The notes beneath the pieces are model-generated. The model was not told where the DNA came from, did no database searches, and saw only the letters and a program-made list of their open reading frames with translations. Positions 1 to 13,300 of a DNA stretch of 64,000 bases are shown here, in pieces (position 1 is the first letter of the stretch; every line of letters starts with the position of its first letter). The DNA comes from Aplidium turbinatum. Lineage: Eukaryota; Chordata; Ascidiacea; Aplousobranchia; Polyclinidae. Position numbers and translations under genes: made by a program. The stretch lies in assembly GCA_918807975.1 (NCBI GenBank), contig OU964932.1, positions 12,493,501 through 12,557,500 on the forward strand, in the 5' to 3' direction.

Positions 1-2115
1 CCAGGCTGCCATACAAACATTAGACTGCAACTATATTTAGATAAATGTTAAAATAAAAATGGTTTTGTTTTTACATTTTTAGATCTCCGAAAACGTTTAG
101 CATTTTCAAATTCATTTTGTTGCATAGTAGCCTCCGGCAAATATCTACTCTAAAGCGATTCATTTTAAACAGCTGCCAGCAGTAGACATTTTAACAGAAA
201 CACAATTTAGACTTTCTTCAAATTGTAACAACATCTAAGGTCTCTGCTTATTGAAACGAGCACCTGAGTCAACTGAAATCGAAACACATATTCGTGCCAG
301 CCGCAACGACTGCATCAAGCTAGCAAACAAAACATCTTTGCAGCTAATTGGACGGGTCATAAATGCAAATGAAATACCACCAGACTCCGTTCGACACTTG
401 TCCCATCAGCCTGACCCTACCCAGACAGGTGTAGGAGTGATTCAACCGTTTTCGTATGGGCGTCAAGCTTTTCCGCTTAACCATGTAGCGATGGGAGTGT
501 ATTTTTTCTTTCTGTGAATGGTGTTGAAAAACAGACCGCAGATCAGATAATCAACGATTGCACTATCTTCAATCCACCTAACGGAGTGGAGGATCTGCGT
601 GGATTGTATGATGAAACGAAAGACTAACTGCAGCCTACCAGTGTAGACCAGGACATCGTGAACCCCGAGTGGTAAAAGAATAGACTCTCTGCTCTAAAAT
701 TTGAAACAAAGAAGAAAAAGGAAATAGTCCTATTCTGCTAAACTAAGAATGCACACTGTTTACAGCAAGCTGTTTGACTTGGACGAACACAATTGAAACG
801 TTATTTTCTCTAGTTTTGCTTGCTGAGAATATCTATAAGTTTCATATGAATGCAATATTTCGGATTTTAATTGAAATTTTATTTTTTTGAAATTGGAATG
901 ACAAGCTAACTTCCAAAACTTTAAACATCCAACTTCAAAAATTCAATTTTAATTCGATTGCAAAGCGTACATCCTAAACAGGAAGCTTTATGCTAATAGA
1001 AAAAAATCTGTATAAAAAAAAGATCAAAAAAATTTGTCAAAACTTCTGAGAGTTAGCCTCACCTGCTTCGACACTTTTTGCATTTTAATTTTTATATATT
1101 TTTTTTCGCTTTTTTTACAATTTTTGTTTTTACGAAACTATTGGGTCAGCCAAAACTTTTTGAGATCCGCCACTGAACAGCAGTAGGTAATAATTAATTA
1201 TTTGCAATTAGACTCCTTAAATTTTTAAGGTGATTAGGTCTATTATTATTTAAGTGTTTAGTGATTATGATTACTCAAAAGTTTAAAGCAATAACAATCT
1301 AAGCATCTGTTGTTTTTTGGATTAATAGAGTTTCGTTAATTCATCTGTAACGTAAGCTGCAGCACACAAAAACGAAGTCCACATTTAGACTGTAACCCAG
1401 CTAAAAAATAATTTACTTTTAGCCTGGTTGAAATGGTGCATAGCCTACTGCTTACTTTCGTTGCATCGGATAACCCAAGGTCTTCCATAACAAAAGTGGT
1501 GTTTTTATTTCTGAAAGATTTTCCATAAAATTGTATAAGTTTTACTGCAAAGTGACCTTGCGTGTTTCATCACAATGTGCATTGTATCATTACGTCATTT
1601 TAATACCAAACTGGGTAAAAACAGTGCTTTCCGAATAAATGGAGGTTTCAAGCAGGAGGTTTCAATCATTCCTGTGCCAAATTTGTAAAAACTTTTGTTG
1701 AAATAAGCGTAAGAAATTCTGTAGCCACTGAGCAAATAGCATGGGTGAAAAACATACAAGCAAAAATGTAAAGGTACTCCCCTCCCGTAAACCAGTGCTC
1801 TTCATCCTTTTTCCTTATGGTGCACCTTTAAAATTTTTGTGACAAACTCATGCACCCTATTTATTTAAAAGGTAAACCGAAGTGAATCGCGGTATGAAAA
1901 TCGTCTTGCAAAGAGACTACGCTATACGAAACACGCGAACAAAATTGAGGAAGTTATATTTAATAACTTATTTGTTGTTGCATATTATAAACCAAGAACT
2001 CAAACCAAGAAATGCCCTCCCTTTCAATTGCTTCCCTCATCAATGCATGTGATTGAATTTCTTTTTAGAGATTTAATTTCACACTTATATAAAAATACTT
2101 ACGCATAAAGACGTT
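1..2115. other. Gene-poor AT-rich region with one unidentified coding-like patch
   Basis: No host gene could be assigned here. Positions 251-517 (+) hold an open frame of 88 codons, and a neighbouring frame stays open to about 625, with less AT-rich, coding-like composition (stretches such as IPPDSVRHLSHQPDP and NPPNGVEDLRGLYDE). I do not recognise the protein and see no convincing splice sites. It could be a decayed exon, a processed pseudogene or part of a mobile element. The rest (about 650-2115) is AT-rich DNA with no feature I can support. Confidence 0.3.
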
Positions 2116-2123
2116 GTTGGCAC

Positions 2124-2967
2124 CATAGGCGTAGCCAGGGGGGGGCGAACGGGGCCATGGCCCCCCCCAAATTTTCAAAGTTTGGATTCCGAAGTTGAAC
2201 CCTTTGTTGAAAATATAATATAATTTGTGTAAATTTATATTGTTTTCCAAGACATCTGGCTATTATTAACACCCCCCAGGACTTGTTTTAGACACACAGA
2301 AAGACACCAATAAATTTTGCAAATCGTAAATCGCGCAAAGTTTATGCGATTTACGCTTCTTTTAACTAATCTGTGGAAGCAATTTCAGAATCGCTTACTC
2401 TGTAGGGTTTTTGTGTAGCTGAGTTTTTTGTGTTCTCTAATTTTAGCCGCAGTTTTTGCCCGTTTGTGTGTAGATAAGAGCTACCTTTAATAAGTTAATA
2501 GCTGTTTATCTGCTAATAAGTTTCATACAAATATTACCCTGAAAGTGTTTCCAGAAAGCGTTATAATCCATTATTTAACCCTTTCCTTCCCGAATTATTT
2601 TCCCGTGGCGGGAAAATTTTTCTAAAGCTCACATGGGGGTAGTAATGACTTAAAAAAAAAAAAAATAAAAAATTTTTTTTTTGTTTGTTTATTTTATTTT
2701 GTGTTGCCGAACGGCAACGCTGGGAAGGAAAGGTTTAAGTGTAATTTTGCAAAAATTTTCCGGGGGAGCATGCCCCCGGACCTCCCTAAAATACGCGTGT
2801 CTTCGGCACGCTCTAACCCCCACCAGCTTTAGTGCTTCCCTTGCTTAACCCACCAGGATGCGCCACTGCACATCAGGTGGCGATGTCTTAAATCAAACAT
2901 TTTGTCGTTCTCTTCAATTCATCAAATATTTGGCCCCCCTCAAAAAATTTTTCTGGCTACGCCACTG
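2124..2967. mobile_element. hAT-type MITE, GGCGTAGCCAGG family, with nested insertions
   Basis: The ends are inverted repeats (CATAGGCGTAGCCAGG on the left, CTGGCTACGCCACTG on the right) flanked by a perfect 8-bp target-site duplication GTTGGCAC at 2116-2123 and 2968-2975. CAG...CTG-like ends with an 8-bp duplication are the mark of the hAT superfamily. It carries no transposase. Inside, about 2275-2870 is a reversed partial copy of the element at 25735-26974, and within that lies the TTAA-flanked MITE at 2579-2734, giving three levels of insertion. Confidence 0.85.
2579..2734. mobile_element. piggyBac-like MITE in TTAA target
   Basis: Ends CCCTTTCCTTCCC and GGGAAGGAAAGG are inverted repeats directly bordered by TTAA at 2575-2578 and 2735-2738, the target used by piggyBac transposons. 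The right end carries the palindrome GTTGCCGAACGGCAAC. About 156 bp, no coding capacity. It interrupts a sequence that is continuous in the related element at 25735-26974. Confidence 0.75.
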
Positions 2968-3349
2968 GTTGGCACTCTGTATTCTAGCGCGTTTGAAAGT
3001 ACACTTGATAGATAGTCAGTGTATAGTGTCTCTTTAAATACTGCCATCATGCCAAAATCTGACCGGAGATCAGTCAAACCTTCGAGTTCTGTAGTAGGCC
3101 AAACTTATCATGAACAAAAGATTGTAATAAAAGAAATCATTTTTAGTAAGATAATTTTCGTACCTGACGCGTTTATGACGCAAAATAAAATGATATTCAA
3201 AAGTAGATATTAGGCCTACGTGTGACATTCCGTTCACCATTTAGTTTCCACAATTTTCTTGCAAAAACTTAGGGCATCAATAACTGAGAGCAGTTGATCT
3301 TAAAAATTCATGTTCTTTTATGTTGCGCATGTGTTAATTTTAAGGTTCA

Positions 3350-3925
3350 CTCTCTCCCCGCTCTGCCATTACGGTATTAAAGTTTCTTGTTGTTTGATAG
3401 CCTAACGTTAATTTTATAGTTTCAAAAGTTGCCCGCGATAGTTTTTGTTTGGAAATTGAATTTTATTTTGCATGTTTGGTTGGTTACAGCAACATGGTTC
3501 TGTGTTTTGCCATGTTAGACAGGTAGTCACTACCTGACCTAGCCCCAGGGCCGGATTTAGCTGATGGGGGCCCGGGGCACTTTTAGATCGGGGCGCCCCC
3601 GTGCAAAAAAATTTTTCGCGCCGTAGGCGCGAAAACCCACCTCTACGTGACTACGTCTACAGTAACATTAGTCCAGTACTGCACAGCATTTTTCAGAACT
3701 TCAAAGGCTGAAAGAAAGAAAATATAACACAAAATCACATTTTTTTCCACGCAGGGGGCCCTTCAAAATTCGGGGGGCCCGGGGCACCTGCAACCTCTGC
3801 CCCTCTTAAATCCGGGCCTGCCTAGCCCCCTGAACAAGTCAGTCGTGTCTGATTGATGAAACGTCGGAATAAGCAGATTACATCTCATACGTCTTGTGAT
3901 AGTTCAGCTTAGTTTGCACCAAAAG
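3350..3925 (+). repeat. Interspersed repeat R, interrupted copy
   Basis: Two parts (about 3350-3537 and 3829-3925) are separated by the MITE at 3546-3820. The same sequence recurs at about 13600-13790 and its 3' part at about 59610-59722. The 3' part contains CTGATTGATGAAACGTC and GGAATAA, a phrase reminiscent of tails of Penelope-like and related retroelements. The family was not identified. Confidence 0.55.
3546..3820. mobile_element. hAT-type MITE (CAGGGCCGGATTTA ends)
   Basis: Inverted ends CAGGGCCGGATTTA and TAAATCCGGGCCTG are flanked by a perfect 8-bp duplication CCTAGCCC (3538-3545, 3821-3828). 275 bp and GC-rich at both ends, no open reading frame. It sits inside repeat R. Confidence 0.9.
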
Positions 3926-3935
3926 AACGTATAGG

Positions 3936-5133
3936 CAGGGATGGAGGAACCACGTGGGCCTGGGCCCACCTACTTTATTTTCGAGGTGAGCCTGGCCCAC
4001 CCACTTTTGAAAACCAAATTTCTTTTAAAAGGTGGCGAAAATGGCAAATCAGAGATGGAGTTCCAAAAAAAAAGGTCTTCACTCATCTGATACACACTAG
4101 TTTGATTATCTTTGATAGCTCAATGATGAAATCCAATCTTCAAACTTTTCTGTTGAGTCCATTATTGATGTGCAGCACGTGTGGGTGTGGTTGCGTGTGA
4201 CTGGTGGAGCAATCTATCAATCAATACCGTATAATTATTCTTTATGGTTAAAACAGTGATAATTATGGTTAGAACAGTATAATTATGGTTAGAACAGTGA
4301 TATCATTACATATGCACGATTGCACGTGCTGTATAATGCTGCATATTATTACTCCCATGTGGGATTATAACTGTGTGTGTGTTGTTGCCTTTTTATTTGT
4401 GTGTAGCCTACGTCGCCACATTTTGTACAGCGCTATGGAGCAATTCAACAATTTTGTAAATTTTTTGACCAAATCCGGCCCAAAATGGAAAATTTTGCCT
4501 GTTGGCACGAAAGGCAATTGTGAAAACGCAATGTGTAAACCAGGGGTCGGCAACCTTTTTCTAACAGCGGGCCAAAGCCAAACTTTACAGGGTCTTGGCT
4601 GGCCGTAGCCATCAATTTTGATAGATCCAGAGGCATGATTTCAAGGCGTTGACGTAGCCTAATGCCTTCAGAATATCGGCTATAGTAATATCCTTGACGG
4701 GAATCAGCTGAACAAATTCTTAAACATCAAAAATCTTAGTTTATTGCACGCACAAATGCTGCCAGCTCAGCTGCAGGCTTATCTGTCGTGTTTGTGCTCT
4801 CATCTATTGCCATTGCGAAGAACTGTATATATACAATAACTTTTTGCTAGATGTATACGTTCTCCGATATCTCTTTTTTTCGTCGAATTACAGTTCCTGT
4901 TGAAAGACTTAGGCCTATATCTGAAAAGTAGTTTTTTTTTTCTCTGGACATATGTTTTCAATAACATCCATCTTACACCTTTTCCCAAATTCTCCTGGTG
5001 TAAACGATTTAAAATATTAGAAATGCAACAATGTTATGGAAGGTCTGGGGGACGAAGCCCCCCAGAAGTTGGATTGACTTTGATTGCTGCGCCTCTGGGC
5101 CCACCTACTTTTAAAATGGTTCCTCCATCCCTG
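3936..5133. mobile_element. hAT-type element with transposase remnant
   Basis: Ends CAGGGATGGAGGAACCA and TGGTTCCTCCATCCCTG with a perfect 8-bp duplication CGTATAGG (3928-3935, 5134-5141). Inside, at about 4726-4818 on the minus strand, a short frame reads AMAIDESTNTTDKPAAELAA, resembling the DEST-type catalytic region of hAT transposases of the GTF2IRD2 type. A second hAT-like end (CAGGGGTCGGCAACC) lies at about 4543. The transposase is a fragment only. Confidence 0.85.
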
Positions 5134-5195
5134 CGTATAGGTCTATCAGGTTATTAGATTAATCAGGTTGGTGCATTTTTTATTGTTCCGTATCC

Positions 5196-5475
5196 GCCCC
5201 GATAGCTCAATTGGTTAGCGCGTTACTTCTAGAATGAAGTAGCTTCAAGATCGTGCGGCGCTGGTTCGACTCTCGGGGTGTGCGCTTGAGCAACGCACGT
5301 TAAGGACTGCTCTCCATTCAGCGGCATCTAATGGATGGTTTGAAACTTCACTCTGTCAACCTCGATGACCGGGCCTGCGTCAGTGATTCAAAGCCTCTAC
5401 AAGTATGCGAAACTGCCAGGATTAAGCTCTGCAAGAAGCTTTCCCAGTCCGAGGATAAAGATTCAATCAATTGTT
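5196..5475 (+). repeat. tRNA-derived SINE, family A (full head)
   Basis: Starts with a tRNA-like head holding an A box (TAGCTCAATTGG) and a B box (GGTTCGACTC), then a body with CAGTGATTCAAAGCCTC and a tail ATTCAATCAATT. Other copies: 10538-10843 (head truncated), 33367-33676, and a reversed 5'-truncated copy at 39719-39897. Its tail abuts the MITE starting at 5494. Confidence 0.85.
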
Positions 5476-5493
5476 GGTCACAACCATCTATCC

Positions 5494-5920
5494 AAGTGGC
5501 GTAGCCAAGAGGGGGGAGGTTTGGGGGTTACAACCCCCCCTTTGGCACGCGTGGGACGTCACGATATTGAGACTGGTGCTTTCAGTCTAAAACAAATTGC
5601 CTAATTTTAAACAAAACTGCATTAAAAGAGCGAGTTTTGCCAATACCAAACATCTCAGCCAGGAATTAGCAACAAGAAAACATAGAGACTTAGCTTTATT
5701 TCCGAAAAATGCCGAAGAAAACATAATCTTATCCTTTTGCTATGCCACCAGACAGCACCATTTTACAGGAATATTCATACCCACATTTTTGTTGAAAATG
5801 CTCTCAGAATGCACCAAATTTAAAGTAATTTTTCAAAATTTTCTGGTGGAGGCCCCCCAGACCCCCCGCCGCTTGGTTGGCAAAACCCCCCCCCTTTCAA
5901 AATTACTAGCTACGCTACTG
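5494..5920. mobile_element. hAT-type MITE, GTGGCGTAGCCA family
   Basis: Left end AAGTGGCGTAGCCAAG and right end TAGCTACGCTACTG match the family copy at 59166-59589, and the interior is similar throughout. No clear flanking duplication is seen here, so the flanks have mutated or rearranged. A short degenerate match to SINE family A follows at about 5945-5975. Confidence 0.75.
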
Positions 5921-5975
5921 TCGGAAAACTTTGCTTTACCAATCAGGGTTACTGGCCCTGCGTCAAAGCCTTGCT

Positions 5976-7329
5976 GTTCATAATCATGAGAGAAACCAAG
6001 GGCTATAGCCTAATCGAAAGGGTGGCCATTCTGCCATTAACGGTATGCCTTGTGTCTTATAAAAGACAACGGCAACATGCTCTTGAGCGGTGACCCGGTG
6101 CCCTTTCGAGCCAGGGCTCTCTCCACTCGGCTGTACAGCAGGTTCTTAAAAACAGAAACAACTGTAAAAATCACTATGTTTTGGTCCTTGTAGACTGGAT
6201 CACGGATCGAACTTGAATGCTGAGAATCAGAAGCGAATGAACGGATGAAAGAAGATAGCGATGTAAAGCTTAATTTTGTTTTATTGATGACATTTCTTGC
6301 AAATTACTTACTAACTTGCTGTTTTGTTCTACCTTAGTTCGATTTCTGTCGTCTGTTGTATCGCATCTGTGATCGCAGTGTTATGTATGTTATCGCAATA
6401 GGCTCAAATAAAACATGATTTCTGTGTGGGTTTTACTATTAAGCCTACGTTGAACAATTTCGATATTTGTATAAAAAAATGTTGAATATAATTAAGCAAG
6501 GCCGCTTGTTATTTTTATTCAACAACTCATTTTGTAAGAGTTTTGCACGTTCAGTTCTTGTTGTTTGAATCATACGATGTCGCTTTCTTTACCTCCGGAT
6601 ATGTTGTTTGTCGACACCTTATAAATGTAGCCTATAGCTAACTGTACAATGTACATGCTCAGTGATAGTTTTGACATTTGAAAGCATTATACATGTATTC
6701 TGTAATTCGGTATGACCGTGATGCAAAATAAATGCATTCATCACACTATGTTTTACTTTGCCTAATTACTTAGGTAATTTTTGTTTCCTCACTTGCTGCA
6801 CTTCCGATATTAACTTTCTTCTTTCTAACTGGAGTTCCTGAATCTCTCCTCCAAGATCTTATCTCCATTCCTTTGGTTTCTTATTTCGTTTCGAAACGAA
6901 ATATCATTTTTTCACAAACTTAAATATCAATTTATAAACCCAGTGACATTTAGTCTTTGACTTTTCGCCGCTATCTCGTGCTTCGTTTTCACTTCCAGCA
7001 CGTAACAAAATTTTACTCATTGGATTTCAAAACGAACCTTTTACAAGAAAAAACTTACAAGACAAAGCAACAGAAAGGAAATTTGAGTAAAAAAAAACAA
7101 CAAAATATGTTCCTTTCCAACCGCCTTGCTTGCACAGCTAAACCAGCTTATAAAAAGTTGCCCTTTTCCATTGTTTCAACTTCGCCTACTAGAAAAGGAA
7201 CCTTTAGCGAGCTGAAAAACTCCTTTCCCATTAAAAGTGAACTCGGTTCTTGTATCAAATTTAATCACGAAACCTTCGCAGTACAGCAGCATGATCAAAT
7301 AAGCTAAAAAAATGATTAAAGGCCGTAGT
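5976..7329. other. Intergenic region downstream of UTP6
   Basis: No gene recognised. The segment 6345-6425 (TGTATCGCATCTGTGATCGC, then CAAATAAAA) recurs at 34352-34427 and looks like the 3' end of a retroelement. A reverse-strand AATAAA at about 6283-6288 could serve as a distant polyadenylation signal for UTP6 but is about 1 kb below the stop codon. Confidence 0.4.
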
Positions 7330-10300
7330 TCACTGTTCAAGAGCATTATTGCAACCCAGTAAAGTGAACCCAGAGATAAACCGTTCAACGAGGGACGGCT
7401 GAAGGCTTTTCTTGGCTCTCCAGTATATTTTTCCGACATCCGTTACTTTTTTGTTACCGAATTCTTGACAATACTGAATGTATTTTAACCACAGATCAGG
7501 TGATGACGCGCCGTGAGCGCGTAAGGTAAGCTCAAAACATTCCTCCACAGCGCCATCTGGCGTGAGACGGGATGCTCGAACAAGGTCAAGCATACTTTGA
7601 TATTGCTCCAACGGTGGCGTGCGAACTGCACAGATTTCTTTTAAAAACACCTGCAACAAATGCGACATGTTCAATTCACACACTTCAAGTCTCCATTGTC
7701 CAACTCAGGCACAGAAAGAAAGTAGTGAAGTTAAAACGAAATAGCATTAGCAACGCTTCATTGATCAAAGCAATACATATTATTGTCCTAAAACTCCTGT
7801 ACCCAGCCAGGGAGTAAAAGAGTAGATAGACAATGGAATTTTTAGTTGCAAAGCTGAGATAGCAATAATATGTAGAAACGATAGGTATTTGTTAAAGTAT
7901 TGGTAGTGCACGTTTCAACGTGAGTGTGATACCCTAGACAGCAAATCAGTCGTTTTTTACAGTGATTCAACATCTGGATTTTGGGTTCATTGTTATTGGC
8001 ACTCGAGGCTTTTTAAACCTTCTCGTGAAGACGAAAGTAGATGAGTTGGATCGTACTCGCTTTGTATTTAATGCTGTATCTTAAGTTCAGTTTCTTAAAA
8101 ATGAAAAAAGTTGAATGACGAGTTAGGAAACTAGGCCTAATAAGAATTGGTAGGTCCGTGTTTAGTTTGACAAATGACTCAAAGCAATGATGGCAAACGC
8201 ATATGAATGATAACAAAAAATTCTACTTTTCTCGTTCCACGCTCAATACTTTTTAAAATTCTCCCAGTCCTAACTGAAATGTCGCGTACAGTACAGTATT
8301 CGTACTGAATCTGCGGCTGGATATCCTACATCAGGGTCTGCTACTATTCGATGAGTCCGATTCGGTGAGTTTCGAACCTCTAACACCTAACCCTAAAACG
8401 GCAATGATAATTAGGCTACGGTACCCGATAATTCAAAAAAAAAATTGAAAAAATCACCGAATAGGGATCGGGCTCACCGAAACGAGCCATTCCACCTACA
8501 TCAAGTAGCTTCACGTTACTTTGTTTCAGCCAATCATATCAACACTTTGCGAAAGCGCGGCCAATGAATTATCATTTTTTGCAATACCAGTTCAAACACA
8601 TTAGAATTGCATAGATACAGCTTAAGAGAATCCTAAAAATTGCTCAATTACAAAATAGTAAGAAGACAACCAGGCACTGCACAGCTGTAACATACCTGAA
8701 AGGCTGTGAGGACTCCTAAAGAAACGGCTATCCATTTCAAGTAAAGGTTTATCATGGGGCTTGTGACTTCACTGCTGCAATCAGCGGAAATTAGCATGGC
8801 GATATTTTTGGCTAACTCAAGATCATCATTGGTTATTGCGTATTTCATCCACACCACCCAAAACTGTTTCTGTTGGGCAACCGTCATCGACTTGGTGTGT
8901 TTTGATGTGTCGTGAAAAAGTTTGTTGATTTCTGCAGGACTCGTTCGAGTCTCTTCTTCTACGCAGAGTTGAATGCAAAGGTCGATCCTCATCAAAAGAA
9001 GATTTGGTTCCAGACGGCAGCTGCAGACCTCGTTGAGAATTTCGTAAGATTTCACCACGAGGCCATTTTTTAATAAATACTGAATAAGCTTTGGATAACT
9101 TTCGATTGATATCTTCTTCTCCGAATGTGCATTAATTATTATACTGATCGCTTTCTGTAATCTGCTTTGGGAAAGTTTTTCGTCCGAAGCGCCGAGGACC
9201 TGGCTGGCTTGATTGTCCTTACCGCAGAGTGACAGCGCACAAGCAATGTACTCCCCCCACATGTCTTCACTGTTCACATCCTCAATTGCTTTGTCAAACG
9301 CTTCCCAACATTTCGAGTCGCAATACATTTTCTGCAACTCTTCGTTTTTCGCTTTGTAAGTCATTTTGCCTGTTGAACAAAATGAAGTTAAAAATATACG
9401 AAACAGACCGATTTTGTGAAGTATTTGGGGAGTGAGGTTCAGTATTTCTAAGCTGAATTGGCAAGTCAAACTACTAGATATGAAAGATTTAAAAGACCAT
9501 CAAACTATCAGTTACAGTGTAAAGAGTTGACAATAACTCACTTTGTAATGTGAGAAACTGAAAGTGGTTGAGGTTTTAACCAAAAGTTTCAAAAATAAAC
9601 ACACAAAATTTAGAACAAAATTACGGTTTCTTATAAACGAATCATATATATGACTTGTGCTAGTACCGTAATTGGGATTAAGATGAAGCTGTGCGATAGC
9701 TGAACGGGCTGTTGGGTCACTGGGGTGAGTTTTCTCCAGATCAGCTTGAATTTCTTTAATAATGTCAGCAGCAAAAGACGACGTGCCAAGAAAGCATGTT
9801 GCGATGTTCAAAAACTTTGCATGAAAGCGAGCGTCGCTCGGAAGGGTCTTGATGGCGTTTCGGTAAACAATACGAACCGCGTCTCCGTTGATCAGCTTTC
9901 CCTCTGCGCCTTCGGTGCTGCGAATATAGGGTTTTAGAAATCTTTCACTTGCTTAGCTTTACTTCATGTCTTGCGACAAACTTTTAACAAAATCAATATC
10001 TCACCAAAATTTTTATCACAACTACCTATGTATCATATCGCAAAACTGGTTTTTACAATATGAGCTCAAGTGATCTTTGGTAGTAGGTTTTGTAAAAGGT
10101 TCAAGATTGATGAAACTTAAAACTCAAACCTACTCTTCAAGGACAGTATCTGACGGCATGAGCAACTTCATACGCCTTCGCAGCTTCTCAGCAAAGATTA
10201 GCTCAGCTCGAAAGAACTCCAGCCAAAGCTTCTTCTCCTCGCCATGTAGCTTTATAGCTTTCATAAACAACAATCTACTTTTTTCCATAGAATTGCAGCA

Positions 10301-13300
10301 TTCAAGTTCCCACTTGGCGGCGAGGATCCACATTTGAGGCTTATGTCCATGAATCTAAATACAGTCGGAGAATGTCCAAAGTTACACACAAAAGTCTGCA
10401 ATAACGTCAGGGTTGATCGGTTTAAACCGGGGCGGTTTAAACTGCCCGGTTAAAACCTGGTTTAAACCGGGCAGTTTTGACCACCTATTACTGGTCAAAA
10501 CCCCTTTAGTGTATGAATCAAGTTGATTTTCAATTGAAATTGGTTAGCGCGTCACTTCTGGAAAGAAGAAGCTTCAAGATCAAGCGGCACTGGTTCGACT
10601 CTCGGGGTGTGCGCTTGAGCAACGCACGTTAAGGACTGCTCTCCACTCCATTCAGCGGCATCTAATGGATGGAATAGTTCCCCGGCAACAAGACTTCAAC
10701 AATCGGAAACTTCACTCTGTCAATCTCGGTGACCAGGCCTGCGTCAGTGATTCAAAGCCTCTACAAGTATGTGAAACTGCCAGAATTAAGCTCTGCAAGA
10801 AGCTTTCCCAGTCCGAGGATAAAAATTCAATCAATCAATCAAATATTACCCTCCATGTTTAGTAATGACGTTTAACTATATTTTGTTTTGATCAACAATA
10901 ACCTAAATGCTGGATTTGGAACAAAAAATATTCAACTTCTCTGTTTATTTTTGATATTTCAATCAGTTGGTTACCGTATTTTACGGACCATAAAGCGCAT
11001 CCGATTATAAGGCGCACTGTCAATAAATTGCTTTGATTAGTTTTTTGTTCAGACATAAGACGCACAGGGCTATAGAATGCAACGTATTTTAAGGAGTATG
11101 GGTTACCATATAAAGCTCATTAAACAAAAATGCGTTATAAATGTAAGCAAGTCACAATAGTACAATGAGCAAAAGAAAAAATGGGCCTAGTGAATATCAC
11201 AGTTTCTAGTTGCTTTTATCGTAGTTTATTGTGTAAGACGGTGGTTTATTTATATAACAATAGTATCGCAGGTCTCGAAATTCGTTTTTGTTGACGGCGG
11301 ACAAACGTGTCCGGTCTGAGCAGCTATCTCGGCGGACAAATTAAGTCTTACGGCGGACACACCAGTTTTAACGTCGATCGTCATACTTAATCCCTTTATC
11401 TTGATAAGTCTTCGCCATTTGAGAACCATAGCTACGGTTTAGGCATTTTAAAATTTCAGCGAAGTCACTCTGAAAGGCTTTCATCAGACCAACGACGTGC
11501 GCTTGACGCCGTGTAGCTACTAAATATGATGATGATGATAATATGATGATTGTTAAAAATTTAAATTCTATGGACTTTTTGTGTCTGATGCAAAAAAATA
11601 ATCCGCCGCATAACTGATTAACTTCCACCGAACGAGGTCGTGTGGCTTCTTGCGTCACAATGCTCTGGGCACGAGTCGGAAAACTTCTACACTAACGCGT
11701 AACGCTACTATTTTCTGATGTGCAAAGTTTCACTAGGCTTTTTTCTTTAGGTTTATTTTTGCGTGTCATGTGAGCGAAAGTGACGAAAAGAATAAACAAA
11801 ACATTAGAAAAAGTACAATTATTTTTCCCCTCTCCGTGATGCGGTCGCCTCTCCAAAATAGTATCAGTATTCCACGAGACCACGGCAGGCTCGGAGTTAT
11901 AATCAGCGCAGTCAAGGCCATTCAAACATATGCGCATGATTAGAGCTTCAATAACATCGATCTTCAAAGACGTGCGCCAATCTCCACGAGATCACTGCTT
12001 GTCGTTAAGATACGTGATACCGAGATATATTCCGTGTCTTTTCTCCAGACCGGCTAGTTGAGGGAAAAGCGTAAATGCGAGCTCTTCTTTAGCGATAAAA
12101 TATGCGATTTCAAACAACCTCTTAATTTTGATGTTTTTTTTGTCACTCATATTGTCGATGGCCTTGATGACCGGAAATTGATGGCTTGGGGTAAACGATG
12201 TGTTGTGATCTTTGACAGAGCTAATCCTTAGATTCGTTGTTCCTTTAATATATGCGTCTATCACCACTAAAATTCCTAGTAGTAGATTCATCGCCCTCAT
12301 TCTCACTTTCAGAAATTTCCCTGGGCCTCTTCATTCTTACTGTAATACCAAAACTTAAGTTTTGCGGCATCTTGCTGTAGTAGCCTATACTCTTATAATC
12401 TAACTTTGTAACCAACCTTGCCTTATCAATATTACTCGGAGATCAAAGCCAGACATTGTGACATAAGACTTGAACTAAGTTGCGCGTGATTAGTGTAAAA
12501 GTACCGGTACTCCCATCAATTCTTAGCTAAGAATTCACCTCTGTTACGCTGATTCAATGTCATCAATCGTTGAAGCAACGTAAAATTCGAAAGTTTTTCT
12601 GCTTGAATGGAAGCTAAGAGATACAGTATTAACTTTTTCTAGATGCGCGCTCGGAAAGCGATAATTTCGCATTCCCAGCGCAAATTATATTCTTGCAACA
12701 GTTGTTCGTGCTATGCAATGACGATTTGTATCGCCAGTTTCTGCGATATTTCTCGGCGGACAAATATGACCGATCTAGAGGGTACTTCCCGCGGACATCA
12801 CATGCTGTGACGGCGGACATGTCCGCCGTGAATTTCGAGGCCTGGTATCGGTACTGGTTTTGAGTGTAGGCAATAAAGCACTACTTAATCCATACATTAG
12901 GCGCACCGGCTTATAAGGCGCACAATCAATTTATAAGGAAAAAAAAGGATCTAAATTGCGCCTTATGGTCCGTAAAATACGGGTATTTTAATTATTGAGA
13001 AAATTCAAATTCTAAAAATACCTAAGTTTCTGATGAACCAAAAAATGCTTGGTAGAATGATGAGCAATTTGCAAAGCCAACTGAAGTACAAGAATTAATT
13101 CCAACAATTTTTTTTATGAAAAACATTTACCATCAAATTTTGCCTGACAGGTCGGTATTGGCGGCCATGAATGAAAGTTCAGGCGGCCATGGCCACCAGC
13201 TATTTCGACGCCTGCATATCAAAATGGTCATAACTCACAACTGCTTTTATATTTCCTCAATAGCCCATAGCCCAGGTAGCCGACCTTTCATTACATACAA

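Noticed and set aside
5196-5285. Functional tRNA gene
   Set aside because: The same tRNA-like head with its body occurs in several copies, so it is a SINE.
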